NCBI GenBank assembly: GCA_004335835.1
Contig: RWJK01000533.1
Span: 1 to 32,279, forward strand
Reading direction: 5' to 3'
Origin: Scenedesmus sp. ARA3
Taxonomy: Eukaryota > Chlorophyta > Chlorophyceae > Sphaeropleales > Scenedesmaceae
DNA length: 32,279 nt
A program made the translations under genes and the position numbers. Under the pieces are notes generated by a model. It had not been told where the DNA came from. It saw only the letters and a program-made list of their open reading frames with translations, and did no database searches. Of this stretch, positions 21,910 to 31,929 are shown piece by piece (position 1 is the first letter of the stretch; every line of letters begins with the position of its first letter).

Positions 21910-22866
21910 TAGATGTGTGACTTCTGCCCCTCCGGTATGATTTCATAGCAGTAGCCACGAAGCTTCACCACTGTGTTCCTTCTCTCATGACGCCCAGGTG
22001 GCAAACTGCGCAGGCGTCAAAGATGACAACTTCGCCCCGGGGCAAGTGCTGAGTAGTTAATTTTTTTATTTATAAATTTTATAAAAGCTTAGGCGAGCGT
22101 TGGTTGGCTCAGGTGCAATCAACCACTTGCAATTGTTGTGATGGCAGCGATGAACTTAGCACGGTGCTATTCCTTCCGTGTCAACAATGAGGCTTTACAA
22201 TCTGAATCAAAACTCTTTATGCGTGGTGGGCAACGATGGTGTAGCAGTCGCATCTATATGCTTGGGCGCGAACTAGCGAAACAGCGGCTACGCACAGAAC
22301 ATGCACATGCAGCGTCCCTGGCAGACATAACTACGATCGATGCTTCATTCATATGAAATTGACTACCTTGGTGCTTTTAATGAGCAAAGCTACACACGAC
22401 CGTTTGTAGGGTTGTTTCAGCTGAACTTGAGCACCGTTGCAGTGCAGCTGCAGCGCTTGCAGACAGCAGTCGTCACAGGCTGCCCGAGATCTGAAGCTCA
22501 GCACCAGAGCAAAAACTTCAATGCACATGTCGCTTGGACTGAACTAGTATCATGCCCATGCCCGCCGAGCCGCAGTCGCACAGCTGACAAAGTAGCAGCT
22601 GGCAGTTCCCCTTGATGGTTGTGGACCTGCCATGGTGTCAAGCAGCTTGCTGCTGGCGTCCGCAGGCTTGCAAGTATAGAAGGTTATTGAAGTATAACAC
22701 TACATTATTGCAACAGCGCACATGACACCATCTCGCTAGGCTGCAGCAACAGCGTCGTGATCACAAGCTGTATGCCCCAACTGCACGACAACAACTGGGC
22801 CTGTGACCTGGACCTGAATCATCAATCATTGCTGTGAACCAAGCATGATCGCTATTCCGTAGCATG
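21910..22866. promoter_or_regulatory. Spacer between matrix genes C and B, with AT-rich element
   Basis: The spacer holds the gene C 3' flank and the gene B promoter. An AT-rich stretch at 22059-22086 contains TATAAA-like words on both strands, about 150-175 bases upstream of the gene B ATG. A small plus-strand frame from ATG 22141 to 22356 encodes about 71 residues of ordinary composition (MAAMNLARCYSFRVNNE at its start). I recognise no domain in it and cannot say whether it is expressed. Confidence 0.4.
22071..22087 (-). promoter_or_regulatory. TATA-like element, possible promoter of matrix gene B
   Basis: Two overlapping TTTATAAA-type words on the minus strand lie in the only strongly AT-rich patch of the neighbourhood, upstream of the ATG at 21909. 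The distance to the start would leave a 5' UTR of about 120 bases. The assignment is positional only. Confidence 0.3.
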
Positions 22867-24581
22867 TTAGCCATCAATGCCAGCAGGTGCACCCGTCTCG
22901 GTCACAGCTGTTGTGCTGCGCACTGGCGCTGGCGGCAGGGCCACCTCAGGTGCATAGTCGCTGCTGCCATAGTCGTTGTCAACTACTGGCCGAGCCTTCA
23001 GCTTGGGCACAGGCGTCCCTGGGGACGCAGGAGCAGACCGTAGCATTGCTGCTGGTGGCGGCGGCGGCGGTGGCGGTGGTGGAGGCGACTGCGGCGGTCG
23101 CGCCATTGGTGGCGGAGGGAGAGGCTCAGGCAGCACGCCCGCATCAAGCTCAGGCATATCCATTTGCACATCTTCATCATGGCCTGATGAGTGTTCAGCT
23201 GCTGTTTCTGAGGCAGTAGCAGCCCCTGCCACAGCGGTGCCAGCTGCGCTTGCTGCTGCTGCTGCTGCTGCTGCTGCTGAAACTGCTTGTGCCGTCAATG
23301 CAGTGTCGACAGCAGCTGCTGTTGCTTGCTGCCGAGCCACATCTGCTGCAGCAGAAGCGTCCTTGCTGTCTGTGCTGGACCCGGCCGAAGCACCATCTGG
23401 CAGCTGCTGTGCTGTCGGAATGCGCTGCTGCTGTGCAACCACAGCTAGGGAGATTGCTCTGGGCAGCGCTGCAGCTGAGGGTGCAAGTGCCGGTGTGATG
23501 CGGTGGCCAGCCCTGCGTGCTGCTGCTGAAACCTGTCCTACCACCTGCTGTCTTTTGGACTTTGATGGGTTCTGTGTAGTGGTTCCTGATTGCTCTGCGT
23601 TTCTCAGGTCTTGCCGTGAGTGCTGCTGCTGTGACTTCTGCTGCTGCAGCTGTCCTGCCTGTTGCTTTCCTATTGGCTGCTTAACTGACTGCGGCGGCAT
23701 GGGTGTTTGTTGCCGCGGCTGTACAGCTGCTGCTGCAGCTGCAGACCTGGGAGCTGCCAGCACCAGTGGTGCTGCGCTGCTGACTGCTGTCGTCTTGCTG
23801 AGCACCTGGAACTTGACCGATTCCTCTGCTGCTGCCCCCATGCTGTCGACAACCTTGAGCACAGCTGTATATTCCCCAGCTGGCAGCTGCATGTGCACCA
23901 CAGCGCCGCGCATCGCCAGCCTCACTGCTGTGCCTCGCTCATCTTTGCCAAGCAGCATTGCCACCTGAAGCTGGCAATGCTGCGGCCCCAGGGCGCCCTT
24001 GACTGACGGCCATCAAGGCTGGCTGTGGCAAGGGCCGTTGCAGGGGTGTTGCCTCGCACCTTCAGCTGCTGTGTGGTCCATGCAATCAGTGGCGTGGGGG
24101 TGGACAGGGTCGCAATCCAGTCACGGCCATGAGCATCCTGTGATGCATCAGTGCTGGCAGCAGTGCTGGCATCTTTGCTGCGGTTGCTGTTGCTGCTGCT
24201 AGTGCGAGTGCTATCGTGATTATTAGCAGCACTACTAGTGCTGGACGCTATGCTGCTGCTGCTGCTGGCCTTGCTGCTTTGCCCCGGCCGTGGCACTGTT
24301 GCTGCATCATGTGCCAACAGCACACGCTGTGCTGCATGATGTGCTGCATCAGATGATTTCCTACAGATAGGGGAAACATAATGGCGGATAAGCATAGGCG
24401 GAGCACAGCATCATTATGCAGAATGACGCTACCAGCTGCAGCCATGCATGTCACATGAGTAGACAGCTTGGGGTCAACATCGTTGCCCGATCACTTTATG
24501 ATCTCACCTTGCTTCAACTAATATACTGCCATAGCACACCACTGATATGCAGGCGAGCAGCAGCACTGTCGCAGTGCGCAT
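22867..24581 (-). CDS. Matrix protein C: signal peptide and PKD-like domain, frameshifted, no four-Cys module
   Basis: Exon 1 is 24581-24508 and exon 2 is 24360-22867. Exon 1 is 74 nt like that of gene B, ends in the same phase 2, and encodes a signal peptide, MRTATVLLLACISVVCYGS. Exon 2 continues Ser-rich, then opens a PKD-like domain (DWIATL, later GRSIASFRWQ) that resumes in another frame as AMLLGKDERG and ends LPAGEYTAVLKVVD. Near 23946-23952 one base is missing; exon 2 length agrees with a single deletion. Downstream lie a Gln/Ala-rich region, a polyproline block and a short tail. No C-C module occurs; the tail DNDYGSSDY may be its remnant. The gene is either a decaying third paralogue or intact with a sequencing error. 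Function is inferred as for genes A and B. Confidence 0.65.
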
Positions 24582-24911
24582 GCCCGCCTTCGCGCCTCTC
24601 GCCTCAGAGGTTCACTGCTGTCTTGCATACACATATATCGCAGAGCAATTAAATCATAGACTGCCGTCTTGTACTTGCGATGATTGGACAGTTCAAAAAG
24701 TTGCGTAGAGTGGGGACTGGCGTGTTCGCAGTGACTTCAGCCGTTGACAGTCATGCCTGTAGCAAAGGTCAGTTTGAATCAAAGCTCACAAGATTTTTGT
24801 AAGCAAATCAAACGACATCAAACGCCGCGTCGGTGCCCTACTGAACCTGGTGCGACAATGTACAAGTTACACCTGGCTGGTGCCAGCCTCAAATTCCATG
24901 CATCAAACGCC
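24582..24911. promoter_or_regulatory. Short spacer: matrix gene C promoter and AP-1 gamma 3' flank
   Basis: Only 330 bases separate the gene C start from the gamma-adaptin stop. An AT-rich patch at 24628-24660 lies upstream of gene C. A TGTAA signal for gamma-adaptin lies at 24867-24871. No coding frame is supported. Confidence 0.45.
24867..24871 (-). terminator. TGTAA poly(A) signal of AP-1 gamma
   Basis: TTACA on the plus strand reads TGTAA on the minus strand, 41-45 bases beyond the gamma-adaptin stop at 24912. This is the usual chlorophyte polyadenylation signal and spacing is suitable. Confidence 0.55.
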
Positions 24912-27900
24912 TCACAGTCCTGCCGGGAAGTTGTTCACTTCCAGCTGCTGCGTCACCGGCTGCCCGCCCTTGGTGTAGTTGACGCGCAGCCGCATCGCCA
25001 GCGGCTTCTGGCCCGCCATGCTGTTGACCACGTGCAGCTGCTGGCTGGCGCTGCCGCCCAGTGCTGGCAGCAGCGTGCTGCTGGCCGGCTCCAGGCGCAG
25101 CTGCATGTACTTGGGCACGGCGGCCTGCAGCAGCAGAGCAGCACATACAGGCACAAGTGAGAGACGACAGCAGGTAGCGTGACTGCTTACTCAGCAGGTG
25201 ACCTGGTAGCCATGAAGCAGACCGTCCGAAGCCACCGCAGTGTGTGATTCAAGCAGTCATTCACATACCATTCATGCAGTAAGCATGCACATTCACTCAG
25301 CATGCCCTGTTATTTATGTAGATGCAAGTAATGCTGCACATGCCCAAGGCTGCGCTGCTGGCGGTGCTGCTGACTGGCTCAGTGCTGCTGCGCACCTGCA
25401 GGTTGAAGTCAGCCACATCATCCAGGCCTGCATTGCTGTAGCTGGCAATGATGTCCACGGCGCCCGGCTGCCCAGGCAGCGGCGTGACAGCAAAGCTGAT
25501 GCTGAGCCCCTCCTGGTTCAACACCGGCACGGTGGCTGCTGCTGCTGCTGCTGGTCTGGCTGCTGCTGGGGCGCCTGCACCTAACAGATTGGCCAAGGGG
25601 TCCTGCAGGGGCACACAAGCATGACACTTTCAGGAAATGTAGGCAAGCATATCCATTTGAGCTATGCAGGCACACCAACACCGTATGCACGTGCTGCTAC
25701 TCCCTTCGCACTTCTCAACTGATGGTGGTGCGCCCTGCCAACTTCATGCTCAAATTCCAGAGTCGGCATGATGCACACATTGCCAGCTGTGACCACAGCT
25801 GCCTGCAGCCAGCTACTTACCACTGGTGCCGCTGCTGCTGCTGTGCCCGGATCACCCAGCATGCCCAGGATGTCTGATGCTGCTGCTGGCGCTGCTGCTG
25901 CTGGTGCCAGGCCAGGGCCCAGCAGGTCATCCAGGCCGCCGCCCCCTGCTGCTGCTGCTGCTGGTGCTGCGCCCAGGCCCAGCATGTCATCCAGCGGGTT
26001 GGCTGCTGCTGCTGCTGCTGGAATGGCTGCACCGCTGCCCGATACGCGCCCCACTGTGGCGGCAGCCACCTCCAGCCCACCCAGTAGGTCCACCAGGTCG
26101 TCGCTGGCAGGAGCAGCAGCAGCTGCTGCTGCACCACCAGCTGCTGCTGCTGCGCCTGGCGCTGCGCCGCCGCTGGAGGTGGGCGGCGACAGCACTGCGC
26201 CGCTGGCCAGGTTGCGGCTGTACTCGGCCTCGTCCAGCGCGGGCATGCGCTCCAGCAGCTGCGGCGTGATGCCTGCGTGGCCTGCCAGCAGCCGGCTGTA
26301 CTCGCAGCTGCGCGCCTGCACCTCCAGCAGCACGCTGCCCTTGTGGCGCTCCACCAGCGCAGCCAGGCGGGCCCCCTGCAGCCAGCACATGCAGCGGCAG
26401 CAGCGGCGTGGGCAAGCATTCACCCAGGCAGCACGGAGTACAGGCCGCAGTGCACAGACCAAGAAGCTAAGCCGCGTGCATGCACATGCTACTGCTGCTG
26501 CTGCTGTAGCCGGCGCATCCCCCAGCTACAAGCTGCACATCACACGGACACTTATGCACAGGCCGCGCCGCGTCTCACCTGGCTGGGCAGGCGCGCGGTG
26601 AGCTTCATGGCTGCCGTGAGCGCCACCTCCCTGGCCGCTGCAGCCAGCTTGGGCAGGCGCAGCAGCGCCTCCAGCAGGCCCACCACGTCAGCCTCGCCCA
26701 CAGCCTGGGGCGACTCGCCGTCCAGCAGCGCGCCGCCACGGCCTGGCCGGCACACAGCACCCACCCACCCACCCACACACACACACGGTAAACAGTCAGC
26801 ATGCATGCCCACTTTGTTCAGCATGATCTAGCTGTGAGTTAGCAGCCATGGGCGCAACGCACACTCCCCGGCGTTTGCTTGCAGGACAGCTGCATCGATG
26901 TGGAGCAACACGCAACGTCAGCGCAGTTGCACTCTCAGTGCCAGCACTGCTACATTGCGCGCACCTGTCGGCAGCATCTCCCCAAACTCGCCGATGCACC
27001 AGCCGCCAGCCACCAGCAGCGAGGGCGCAGCCGTGTTCAGGTGCTGCTTGACTGCACCGTACAGCGCGCGCACCGCGTAGCCGTGCAGGTCCTCCGCGTT
27101 ACTGATCAGCACGATCAGCGCGCGCACCGCCTCCTCCTTGACGTGCGCGCCAGCCTGCACCAGCACCTGACAGCAGCATCGCACACAGCAGCACCACCAT
27201 ATATACAGAAAGCAACGAAAGCATCAGCTGGCATGATCCTGAAACCGCGACGGTGGATGTAGAGGGAACCTCTGTCCTGCGAGCAGTGCTGCACTGTATG
27301 GTAATGCTGCGCTGGCCCCCGCAGCTTCTCGCAAGCACATTGACTGGATGCATGTTGCGACAACTCCTGACAGTCTCAATGATTGATTGCAAGAGGCTGC
27401 AATTCAAAGATGCACACCAACAGCATGGAACTTGATCACCCTTGCGCGCGCCCAGCAGCACGTCACACCACAGCCCCCTCCCCACAAAGCATGCCTCAAG
27501 TACCAGCTGTGCTGCCCCCACCTGCAGCATGCTGTCGATGTGCCAGCGCTTGTCAGGCGCGTAGCGCTGGATTAGTGTGGCGATCTTGGCGGTGAGGTCG
27601 GGCTTGAACTCGCCGTCACACACCGCCAGGTAATCCAGCAGCTCGCGCGTGAGGTTGCTGCAGGCAAGGGCAGGCAGGCAGGGGTGGCAGCAAGCGTGCG
27701 GGTGCAGCGGCAGGGGTGGCAGCAAGCATGGTGGTGCAGATATTACTTGCAGGACCATAGCGACAGCCTGCCATATCCTTGCACTTGTCCGCAGGCACCG
27801 CAGCTGCACCCAGCTGCAACTGGCAACCAGCAGCATAGGCGTTGCCTCTAAGCCCAACACCCGCACCAAAAATACCCACTAATCGGCCCCGTATGTGCTG

Positions 27901-28067
27901 CTGCACCATCCCTGCCCTGCCGCCGCCCTCACCGGATGTTGACCTGGTTGACCAGTGAGTAAACCAGCTCCAGGGCGCGCCGCCTGATGCTGACGTCAGC
28001 GTCCTTCACGCAGTCCACGATGGTGGCGCGGTGCCGCTGCACCGCCTGCGTGTCCACGGCAACAACC

Positions 28068-28101
<34 letters not shown>

Positions 28102-29263
28102 GCGCAGCAGCAGCACTGTTAAGACACGCATTTGCAACCGTGGGTGCTGCTGCTAGTACTGCACCATCCAATGCTGCTGCACAGCACTGCACAACCCAGC
28201 GCCCGCTATGACACAGGGCCCGCCGTGCCACGTCTCCCGGCACATTCACACGCCCACCACCACGCCTGATCAACCAGCCTTTCCCGCACCTTGGCCAGCG
28301 TGTTCAGCGCCACGTAGCGGATGTTGTTGTCCCTGTTGGCCAGGAAGCGGCCCAGGATGTTGACCGCCATCACGCGCAGCCCGCCGATGGTCTCAATGCC
28401 CATGATGGTGGCCACGGCCTCGTACAGGATGGCGTTGCCTGGGAGTGGGTGGGTGGGCAGGTGGGGTGGGTGGTGGGTGAGGAAGGCGGGTGGGCACAGG
28501 CTGGACAAGGAGGCTTGTTATGGGCTCGGCTGGACAGATGCTTGTGCAAGCACACTTCCTACGTGCAGAATTAGCCAGCTGCCGAATCTAAAAACACATG
28601 TTGCTGTGCTGGCCCACGCCCTGTGCCGTTACTTGATGTGCAGCTGAACAGGCTGACACCAGGTTGCAGGACAGCCAGCGCACCTGCGTTGCGTGAGCCC
28701 TCCACATTCGCTGCCACTTGCGCCAGGATGTCTGTCATGGCGTCGCTGGCGTCAGCATTGCCACGGCCTGCAGGACAAGAGGCGCAACAGCAGCACAGCG
28801 GCACTGGTCACAACCAGCCACCACCTGCTGTGTGCTGCAACTGCCACACGCTGCTTGTGTGATGGCCGTCAGATGTAGAATCACATGGACATTTGCAGGC
28901 CAGGCTGTTTGTAACCGTCCTGCAAGCAGTCTCGCTCACCCAGCACGCGCAGCAGCTGCAGGATCTTGACCTGCAGGAAGGGGTTGGTGATGCCGCCCAC
29001 GTCATGCTCAGGGGAGAAGCCGCCCTGCAGGACAGCAGCGCAGCAGGGTCAAAGGCACAGCCAGCCGCAGCAACAGACAGAGACAGGTGACAACTGCGAT
29101 GATACGTTGTTGCTGCACACAGCGCATCTGCTGCTGATGCTGTGCAAAGGCCACAGCTATTTCCCTCATACAACCCCATACAACAGCAAGCACCACGGGC
29201 ACAAACTGCCCAACCTAGGGCAACTTGTGTGCTAGAGCTGAAAGAGTGATGACAGCAAGGTTC

Positions 29264-29295
<32 letters not shown>

Positions 29296-31219
29296 TCTGC
29301 TGCTGCACCGAAGCTGAGCTCGTTACGGCCGCACCTGCAGCAGCGCGCGCAGCATCTTGCACAACGTGGGCACCTGCTGCCTGTAGTGCTCCACCATGGC
29401 TGGCTGCATGTTGCAGATGGCCAGCAGCAGCGTCACGCCGCTGAGCGCCACGCCCTGGTTCTTGTCATGCAGCAGGTCGGCAGCCTTGTCCGCAAACTCC
29501 TCCACCAGCTCCGGGTTCTTCTTCAGCACCCTGCGGGGGAGAGTGACGGAGCAGGGCACAACCAAGCACGATCGCATGAAGCTACTGGTGCGGTTGGTTG
29601 ATGACGCGCAGCAGCGAGCAGTATGCACCAGCACATGCAACAGCGCCAAGGTTGACGCGCGCTGGGCTTGGACAGACCCCAACACACTCCTTGCAAGCGA
29701 AACAAGGCGCCAGTTGCTGGGTGCGACTGCAGCAAACTGCAGGCCTCGGCTGATGCTAATGATGTGAAGAGCCACCGCTGCGCCTCTGCTGCTGCGGCGC
29801 TTGCTGCGCTGCCGTCTGCCTTGCAGGAAATAGATTGCTAGTGCTGCTTCTGCTGCTGCTGTTGCCGCCAGTGACATCAACACACTGCGGCGCTGATGCT
29901 GCTGCCGCTGCCACAAGGCATGTCCAAGTGTGCTGTTTGCTGGCGCGCCTGCCAGCGTGGCACGCACCTGATGGCGCACAACGCTGCCTTCTTGCGTATG
30001 TAGGGGTTGGGCTGCCGCTCTAGCAGCCGCTCCACGTCAGGCGCCAGGTCGCGCGCCATCTCTGCAGCGACACGCATAAGATGCAAAGCAGCGTGGGTGA
30101 GGGTAAGGCTGCAGTTGCCACTGCTGGCAGCACACAGTGGTATACAAGTTCAACACATCCCTGATACTGCATGCTACGAGAACTGCTGTGCAACGCTTTG
30201 CTGCGGCGAAAAATATGAGAACTGGTGCCAGTACTGCAGCACGGCTCCAGCATGACTCCATAACCACTACTGCTGGTGCTGCCGCCCGCCCTGCTGCCGC
30301 TGCTACTGCTGCATGTCCTGACCTGCTGAGCAGATGTTGCCCAGTGCTGCCAGCGCCAGCCCCACGATGTATGGGTTCTTGTCGTTGTTCAGGTCCATCT
30401 TTAGCGAGTTGGTCACCAGCATCAGCACCTCCTGGCGCTCATCCAGCAGCAGCATCAGCCCCAAGTAGCCGATGCGCTGCAGCACAGCAAGTAAGTGCAG
30501 CGTCAGTAAGCATGTCATGCTGCTGCTGCTGCCCAGCTGCAGGAAGGAGACAACGCAGTTCATCACAGGCAACTATGTGCTTTGAACTGCTGTGATGCAT
30601 GCAAGAGGCGAGCACTGATAAACATGATCCAGCTTGGTGATGAAGATGTGCATGCAGTGGCTTGTACTGCAAGCCTGCATCATTCAGCACCGTACTGCTT
30701 TGCTGGCTGCGGGAGCAACACCTTGCACAATCAAGCAGCCCTTGCAGAAGCAGCATGATACTGTCGCGCACCTTCTCAGGAAACCCATTGGCTGCAATCA
30801 GCTTCAGTGTCTCCATCTGTCCGAAATGTGTGGGATAGCCCAGCATGTGTATGTACATGAGCTTGGCGATGTTCCTGTGCCTGTACCTAGGGTCCTGCTC
30901 ACGAAAGGCCTCCCGCAGGGCTGCACTCTCCTTTGCAATGACATCTCTTTCCTCTGCCTGTGTCTTGCAGGAGCGCACAGCCCTGATGAGCTCCCTGCAC
31001 AGCAGCAGCACAGCAGCAGCACAGCAGCACAGCACTATCTGGTTGTGTCGAGGTCTGGCCTTATGTCGCTGCTCACTGATCCTGATCAGCTACTCATCCA
31101 TGTTTAACCGACACAATCCGTCGTTTCGTGTTGTGCAAGCTGACATCACGGCATTGCGTGAGGAGCAGGAGGTTGGCCGGGCTCCATAGCCCAGCATCGC
31201 ACCTGAGCCGTACCGACAT
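24912..31219 (-). CDS. AP1G: AP-1 complex subunit gamma (gamma-adaptin)
   Basis: Fifteen exons in consistent phase give 870 residues: 31219-31203, 30994-30772, 30476-30323, 30061-29968, 29530-29335, 29024-28940, 28767-28684, 28438-28290, 28066-27933, 27657-27522, 27166-26965, 26742-26579, 26375-25821, 25602-25396 and 25124-24912. Gamma-adaptin is a large subunit of the AP-1 clathrin adaptor that sorts cargo at the trans-Golgi and endosomes. Trunk hallmarks are [74 protein letters not shown] and [11 protein letters not shown]. Residues about 605-755 are an Ala-rich hinge with five DLLG-like motifs. The C-terminal ear (from about 757, [13 protein letters not shown] to VNNFPAG) is complete. The start MSVRLR lies on a 17-nt exon and joins the conserved ELIRAVRS. 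Length is normal for the family. It is the most secure call in the window. Confidence 0.96.
28068..28106. repeat. CAG/CTG array at the acceptor of AP-1 gamma exon 9
   Basis: On the transcribed strand a CTG array with one CTT interruption ends in the CAG acceptor before exon 9 (28066). It replaces an ordinary pyrimidine tract. Confidence 0.85.
28441..28490. repeat. G-tract cluster in AP-1 gamma intron 7
   Basis: The plus strand has at least six runs of three or more G separated by one to four bases in the intron between exons 7 and 8, immediately upstream of the exon 8 acceptor on the transcript strand, where it reads as a C-rich pyrimidine tract. A G-quadruplex on the template strand is possible. 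Confidence 0.6.
29267..29293. repeat. (CTG)9 microsatellite in an AP-1 gamma intron
   Basis: Nine CTG triplets on the plus strand lie in the intron between exons 5 and 6, about 40 bases past the exon 5 donor. On the transcript strand it reads as CAG repeats, giving many AG dinucleotides next to the donor. Confidence 0.9.
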
Positions 31220-31820
31220 ACTCAAGTCAGCTAGCCAACAGCCAGCCGTTTCCTACAACAGAAGCACCACTGCGAACGTTGATCCTGACCACACGCCTGG
31301 CTTCAAGGCAGCAACAGCATGCAGTGGTCAAACACAGCAGAGTCTAGACCTTGATCGTGCGACACAGGCAGACAATAGCCGTGGTTCTGCACAAACTGTT
31401 CACATGGTAACCAAGACGACCTCAACGTCCAGGGCTTGTTGGCTGATTGCCTGACAAGTCTCAGCCAGGGTCCAGGGATAACCTAACCATGCTGAGAGGG
31501 CCATCATGGCATGATGGGGGTGACAATTACACTCTGCAGGGTTGCAATCGGACCTTGATAATGCACATCACCGTCGATAAAATTTTGTCCTATACCACCA
31601 GCCGTCCTTGAGACAAGCATCCTGGAACGCACAGCCAATATAAAGTGCTGGCATTTCCCGCCAGAACTGCTGAACTTCATGTTGAACATGCGAAACCGTG
31701 AGCGGCCGGCGCCAACTACACGCCCTTGGGTGGCAGCACTGCTACCAACACCTAAAGTGTTGAACACTTCAGGCTGCCAGATACACTATGATCACCAGAC
31801 AATCAAGATGCAAGTCAAGG

Positions 31821-31853
31821 CACGTCCAGTTGCACATCATGCAACTGGACGTG
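31821..31853. repeat. Perfect hairpin with 14-bp arms
   Basis: Arms at 31821-31834 (CACGTCCAGTTGCA) and 31840-31853 are perfect reverse complements around a five-base loop. It shares the ACGTCCAGT core with the tandem palindromes that follow. Confidence 0.9.
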
Positions 31854-31875
31854 ACATGTGGCTCGTCAAGTTGGG

Positions 31876-31929
31876 ACTGGACGTGAGCACGTCCAGTTGT
31901 GCACTGGACGTGAGCACGTCCAGTTGTGC
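31876..31929. repeat. Two tandem 27-bp palindromic units
   Basis: Identical units at 31876-31902 and 31903-31929 each contain a palindrome with ten-base arms (ACTGGACGTG and its complement) around AG. A third partial unit starts at 31930 and more ACTGGACG copies follow at 31950 and 31962. Confidence 0.92.

Noticed and set aside
22976..23968. 330-codon plus-strand frame with Cys/Ala-rich segments
   Set aside because: It is antisense to matrix gene C, where the PKD-like domain and signal exon lie on the minus strand.
24248..24454. Alternative start of matrix gene C at the ATG near 24448
   Set aside because: Its frame leaves the PKD-like frame; the 74-nt signal exon at 24581-24508 joins in the same phase as in genes A and B.
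25768..26601. 277-codon plus-strand Ala/Pro/Ser-rich frame
   Set aside because: It lies antisense to the gamma-adaptin hinge exon and has no domain; the minus-strand gene is certain.
31504..31767. 87-codon minus-strand frame upstream of AP-1 gamma
   Set aside because: It begins at GTG, has no recognised domain and no phase-consistent link to a neighbouring exon.
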